A DNA stretch of 64,000 nt. Origin: Azolla caroliniana (lineage: Eukaryota; Polypodiophyta). Where the stretch lies: positions 18,042,001 through 18,106,000 of the forward strand of contig JBHGNT010000015.1 of NCBI GenBank assembly GCA_043228905.1. The letters are read 5' to 3'. Below the pieces are notes generated by a model. That model was not told where the DNA came from, ran no database searches, and was given only the letters and a program-made list of their open reading frames with translations. Of this stretch, positions 60,701-64,000 are shown piece after piece; the first letter of the stretch is position 1; each line of letters begins with the position of its first letter. Both the position numbers and the translations under genes were made by a program.

Positions 60701-61227
60701 GGTGGAATTTTTGTTTGTTGATCACCCAACCATAAAATTTCTGTCAGAATTATGAGGAGAAATGGCAAAAAAGAAAAAGAATGTATATATAATATAAATC
60801 TACATGTAGGCATACACATATAGGCACAAATGTATATTTATACCTCTCTACAGTGTCTTTTGTGAACCAAGATGACTTATTGTAGTTTGGAGCTGGTTCG
60901 ATTTGGATGGAATAACCTCCTGTCGCAAACTGTTCTTCAGCAGTTTGTAAGTGGGATAAGAATGGATTGAGCAGACCAGACGTGAGTTTCTCTGTCACAG
61001 ATCCTGATACAACATAGAGGTCGAACCTATCCGAGAGAGAGAAAGAGATGGTTCAGATCAAGCGTGCAAAAATCACGCATTATTCCCAAATATAGAAGTC
61101 CACACAGAAATTTAACATAGTTAAGAGAGGTTGATTATCTCTCTGTCTGTGCATGTGTAACGTACCTGGTTCGAGTAGGCGTGAGCTGGAAGATGATATG
61201 GTCAAGAACGGTCTGTGATAGAATCAT
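54393..61227 (-). CDS. COP1-interacting protein 7 (CIP7)-like protein, 11 exons
   Basis: Exons on the minus strand: 61166-61227, 60844-61026, 60587-60698, 60433-60475, 60247-60293, 60071-60117, 59714-59866, 57868-59629, 54946-56872, 54546-54605, 54393-54442. They total 4446 nt, or 1481 aa, and all joins are in phase. The N-terminal conserved block is diagnostic: LDHIIFQLTPTRTRFDL (9-25), VTEKLTSGLLNPFLSHL (about 32-48), GGYSIQIEP, SSWFTKDTVERFVRFVSTPE (about 71-90), RSALQKEQGMAFARATAAGF (about 176-195), LIMFSECFRAIRMKEACIKF. Residues about 718-830 are a highly basic, probably helical stretch (QERVKKFLDQYNEKREAKL, then DHEERKRLDVLKAQRQER). The C-terminus ends in FSFFRNFLGKGK after KGFKSLLSFRRR. 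Arabidopsis CIP7 was described as a nuclear COP1-interacting factor; the function of this family branch is inferred only. Two small terminal exons are easily missed. Confidence 0.92.
54698..54733. repeat. (TATG)n microsatellite in CIP7-like intron 9
   Basis: About nine TATG units preceded by a short TA run, in the intron between exons 9 and 10. Confidence 0.9.
54802..54872. repeat. Perfect 31-bp inverted repeat (hairpin) in CIP7-like intron 9
   Basis: The arms at 54802-54832 and 54842-54872 are perfect reverse complements (31 of 31) with a 9-nt loop CCTGACTTA. A degraded direct copy of the right arm lies just upstream at about 54738-54776 (CTGACTTGTATGCAGAGGCT, then AAACAAATTGCTTTTTAA). The hairpin sits inside the intron and would be transcribed with the gene. 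Confidence 0.95.
55766..55792. repeat. Coding GGGAGA microsatellite in CIP7-like exon 9
   Basis: About four GAGGGA/GAGAGG units encode an (SP)n run, SPSPSPSPSPSASLSLSPS, on the minus strand. It keeps the frame because units are 6 bp. Confidence 0.85.
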
Positions 61228-61739
61228 TTTGACAGAGCTTCGTCTTACTGACCTAGTGAGCTCAGACACAAATTGACCTTCACCACAGTTTAATTAGTAC
61301 ATGCATCTTTCTTAGATACATTTTTCTTTTTACTGCCATCCTTGGATCTTTTTTTGGTCTGAGAGGAATGTCGCATCCCACAGTCTTCATGGAGAAGCAT
61401 TCAGAGAGAAGAATTAGAGTTGACATGGTGAAGCAGGAGCCATGGCGTTTGCGTGTGGAGCTCTGCATTGCTTTTGAGAGCTTCTTGGATGAGACTGCGC
61501 AGTGCTTGCCATGATTTCCTACATACCACCGTCAGGATTCTGATTTCTTGGTCTTCTTGGTTGAGATGATTGCTATGGAGGATAATGTACCACAATCACC
61601 CTCATCTCAAACAAGCGCGGATGGATATGCAGAAAGCAGAGAATCAGGAGAGAATCAGGAGAAGAGTGAGGTGAGAAGCGGGATCATGCACATCTACATT
61701 GTGTGATAGAAGAGTGTGGGAGGAGATGGTGATGGTGGT

Positions 61740-62696
61740 CTCTGAGAGAGAGAGAGAGAGAGGATGTAAGAGAAAGAAGAAGAAGAAAGGAAGGAAGGAA
61801 AGGAGAGGAGAGCAGAGGAGACAGAGAGAAGGGGCAGGGGATGATGATGAAGGAGACAGAGAAGGAACAGTAGAACTCTAGCTAAGGCTACTTACTCTGT
61901 CTGAGCAAACACAGACAGAGAGAGACAGACAGAGAGACAGAGAGAGAGAGAGAGTGTGTGTGTGTGTAGAGAGAGACAGAGAGGTGTGTGTATGTGTGTA
62001 ACGTGTTTGTAGAGACAGAGAGGAAGAGAGAGAGAGAGAGAGAGTGTGCGTGTGTGTGTAGGGAGAGAGAGAGTGTGTGTGTGTGTATGTAGAGTGAGAG
62101 AGAGAGAGAGTGTGTGTGTGTATGTAGAGTGAGAGAGAGAGAGAGTGTGTGTGTGTATGTAGAGTGAGAGAGAGAGAGAGTGTGTGTGTGTGTGTATGTA
62201 GAGAGAGATAGTGTGTGTGTATGTAGGGAGAGAGAGAGAGAGTGTGTGTGTGTATGTAGAGTGAGAGAGAGAGAGTGTGTGTGTGTGTATGTAGAGTGAG
62301 ACAGAGAGAGAGAGTGTGTGTGTGTGTGTGTAGAGTGAGAGAGAGAGAGAGAAAGTGTGTGTGTGTAGAGAGATACAGAGTGTGTGTGTAGAGAGAGAGA
62401 GAGAAAGTGTGTGTGTGTAGAGAGAGTGGTGTGTGTAGAGTGACAGAGTGTGTGTGTGTAGAGAGAGAGTGTGTGTGTGTAGCGAGAGAGAGAGAGAGAG
62501 AGAGTGTGTCGTAGAGTGAGAGAGTGTGTGTATGTGTAGAGAAAGAAAGAAAGAAAGATATATTAACGTCTTCTAAGAGAGAGACAGACAGTGTGTGTGT
62601 GTATGTAGATTGAGAGCCAATTCAACGTGTCGGTAGAGAGAGACAGAGTGTGTGTAGAGAGAGAATGAGTGAGTGTGTAGAGAAAGAGAGAGAGTT

Positions 62697-62727
<31 letters not shown>

Positions 62728-62935
62728 TGTGTGTGTGTGTGTGTGTAGTGAGAGAGAGAGAGTATATGTGTAGTGAGAGAGTGTGTGTAGAGATAGATAG
62801 CCAGAGAGGCAAGAGTGTGTGTGTAGAGATAGATAGTCAGAGACAAGAGTGTGTGTGTGTGTAGAGAGAGACAGTGAGTGTATGAATGTGTGCAGAGAGA
62901 GAGTGTGTGTGTGTGTATGTGTGTGTGGAGAGAGA
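61740..62935. repeat. About 1.2 kb compound GA/GT microsatellite upstream of the CIP7-like gene
   Basis: Alternating (GA)n and (GT)n blocks with a recurring higher-order unit, GTGTGTGTGTATGTAGAGTG followed by (AG)n, of about 35-55 bp. At least ten such units are seen between about 62080 and 62500. It begins some 510 bp upstream of the CIP7-like start codon (minus strand), so it is that gene's 5' flank. The frames rich in HTHTLSLSL on the minus strand are artefacts. A segment at 62546-62580 (AAAGATATATTAACGTCTTC, then TAAGAG) matches the inner end of the TIR element in reverse. Confidence 0.92.
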
Positions 62936-63032
62936 AATTTAGGAAAGAAAGATGAAGATCAAAGGAGAAGAAGGCATTCATTGTATGAGAGGAGCAGCTT
63001 TCTCCAGCTTTCTCCAGAATAAAGAGAGGCTA

Positions 63033-63108
63033 GATGGATATAGCTCAATTGGTAAGGTTGCTCAATGGAGACCAGGCAGGATCATGGGTTCAAGCCCTGC
63101 ATTCCACA
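63033..63108 (+). other. tRNA-like SINE head
   Basis: GGATATAGCTCAATTGGTAA (A box) is followed about 40 bp later by GGGTTCAAGCCC (B box) and a CCACAATGG tail. It lies between the large microsatellite and AT-rich sequence, followed by GGTGAGAAAATTGGGGTTTT. The anticodon stem is not well formed, so a SINE is more likely than a tRNA gene. Confidence 0.6.
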
Positions 63109-63239
63109 ATGGCATCTAGTGAAATAAGATATCTCATTAGATAACTATCTAATCAAGAGGTGAGAAAATTGGGGTTTTAACCCAAGATGTGTTAACAACT
63201 TATTGCTTGGTTAATTAAGCTAATTATGATAATAAATAA

Positions 63240-64000
63240 ATAGAGAGAGAGAGAGAGAGAGTGTGTGTGTGTGCGCGCGCGCTTTTGTTGTTTGGACAAA
63301 TGGCTGCAAGGAAGCCCCACCAGGAAGAGCGAGAAGCAGGAAGTGTTGTCGCATGTTAACCATAGATGTAGTTGAGAGGAGAGTAGGTGTGTCTCGTCCG
63401 ACCGCGTCTATTTTGTTGTCCGCCCGCCAAAAAGGAAAGGGCGTGTTTCATTTGTGGAGAAAGTAAAGAGGTTATACCAACTTGTTGTGCGTTCTTATGA
63501 TTATTGTTGCGCCTATTCACACAGAAAAACAGAATGATGAAGTTGTTCTCCCGAGTCCCAATTTCGATTCATTCGATAGTATGGTGGCATTGGCGTCCAC
63601 GCCATCTTTATTTTCTCGAGAGCTTGGGTATGGTGTTAACCTTTTTTTATCCTTTTCGCAGAGTTTCTTGAACATGTGCACTTGTACACACTTTTCGGCC
63701 CCCTCCTTAGAAGAGAAACGAGAATTCATCCACATAGCAAAAACCGTGCACATGAGAAGGTAAAGAAACGCCCCTCTCATTTCAATACTATTTGTTTAAA
63801 TGTGTCGTATGGTATCAATAATATGTTTCTTGTATTTCTATCAAGGTGAAAGAAAGAAAGAAAGAAATTTGGCATAAATGAACGACGTGACATTAGAAAG
63901 GTAAGTCATTGAAAGCGTTACGAAGGAACTCAAATGGGAAAAAATGGCTTTTGTAGTGAAAAAGTAATTACCATGTGATCTTGCAACGGAAATAATCGCG
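63240..64000. other. Window end: short GA/GT/GC microsatellite, no gene recognised
   Basis: A (GA)n(GT)n(GC)n compound repeat at about 63242-63282 is followed by about 700 bp with an open frame at 63482-63763 (93 codons) that has no recognisable domain, and a (GAAA)n tract near 63849-63867. I cannot tell whether it is part of a gene beyond the window. Confidence 0.4.

Noticed and set aside
62573-62981. Frames made of HTHTLSLSL repeats
   Set aside because: Translation of GA/GT microsatellite; no gene signal.

Overview
The window is nuclear DNA of a land plant with a large, repeat-rich genome. It has short conserved exons split by long AT-rich introns, canonical GT-AG splice sites plus one GC-AG intron, plant-type proteins, LTR retrotransposons and abundant GA/GT/TATG microsatellites. 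The long intronless PLS-class PPR gene with very regular repeats and the 10-kb V-ATPase gene resemble homosporous fern genomes (Adiantum- or Ceratopteris-like). That placement is inference from style; no species marker is visible. I rebuilt six protein-coding genes by reading exons on the raw sequence. In every spliced model the exon phases join in frame.

Layout. 1-826: no gene seen. 827-2407 (-): two-exon DUF599 membrane protein, 238 aa. 2408-6102: no gene. 6103-16245 (-): V-ATPase subunit H, 11 exons, 443 aa, with a 77-bp minisatellite just upstream (16440-16820). 17857-21754 (-): decayed Ty1/copia element with gag, protease and integrase but no reverse transcriptase. 23114-31682 (-): Ty3/gypsy element, 654-bp LTRs and a 4-bp target duplication. 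It carries a nested solo LTR with its own TACCC duplication, a tRNA-like/palindromic insertion, and a large inverted duplication (24870-25632 against 25760-26556). 32473-37788 (+): 26S proteasome lid subunit RPN9, 6 exons, 386 aa. 39972-42739 (-): BUB1/MAD3-family spindle checkpoint protein, 5 exons, 486 aa, convergent with RPN9. 42610-44250: purine-rich tracts, a direct duplication and an 830-bp TIR element. 47599-50265 (-): PPR protein, 888 aa, probably frameshifted at its 5' end. 54393-61227 (-): COP1-interacting protein 7-like, 11 exons, 1481 aa, with a perfect 31-bp hairpin in one intron. 61740-62935: about 1.2 kb of GA/GT microsatellite. 63033-63108: tRNA-like SINE head.

The genes are housekeeping (vacuolar acidification, proteasome lid, spindle checkpoint), organelle RNA processing (PPR) and a light-signalling-family protein. 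They do not form a pathway or cluster. I found no clear new multi-gene system. The most unusual structures are the transposon-internal inverted repeat, which could produce a long hairpin RNA, the intronic hairpin, the array of ABBA-like motifs in the checkpoint protein, and pol III promoter-like boxes inside both gypsy LTRs.
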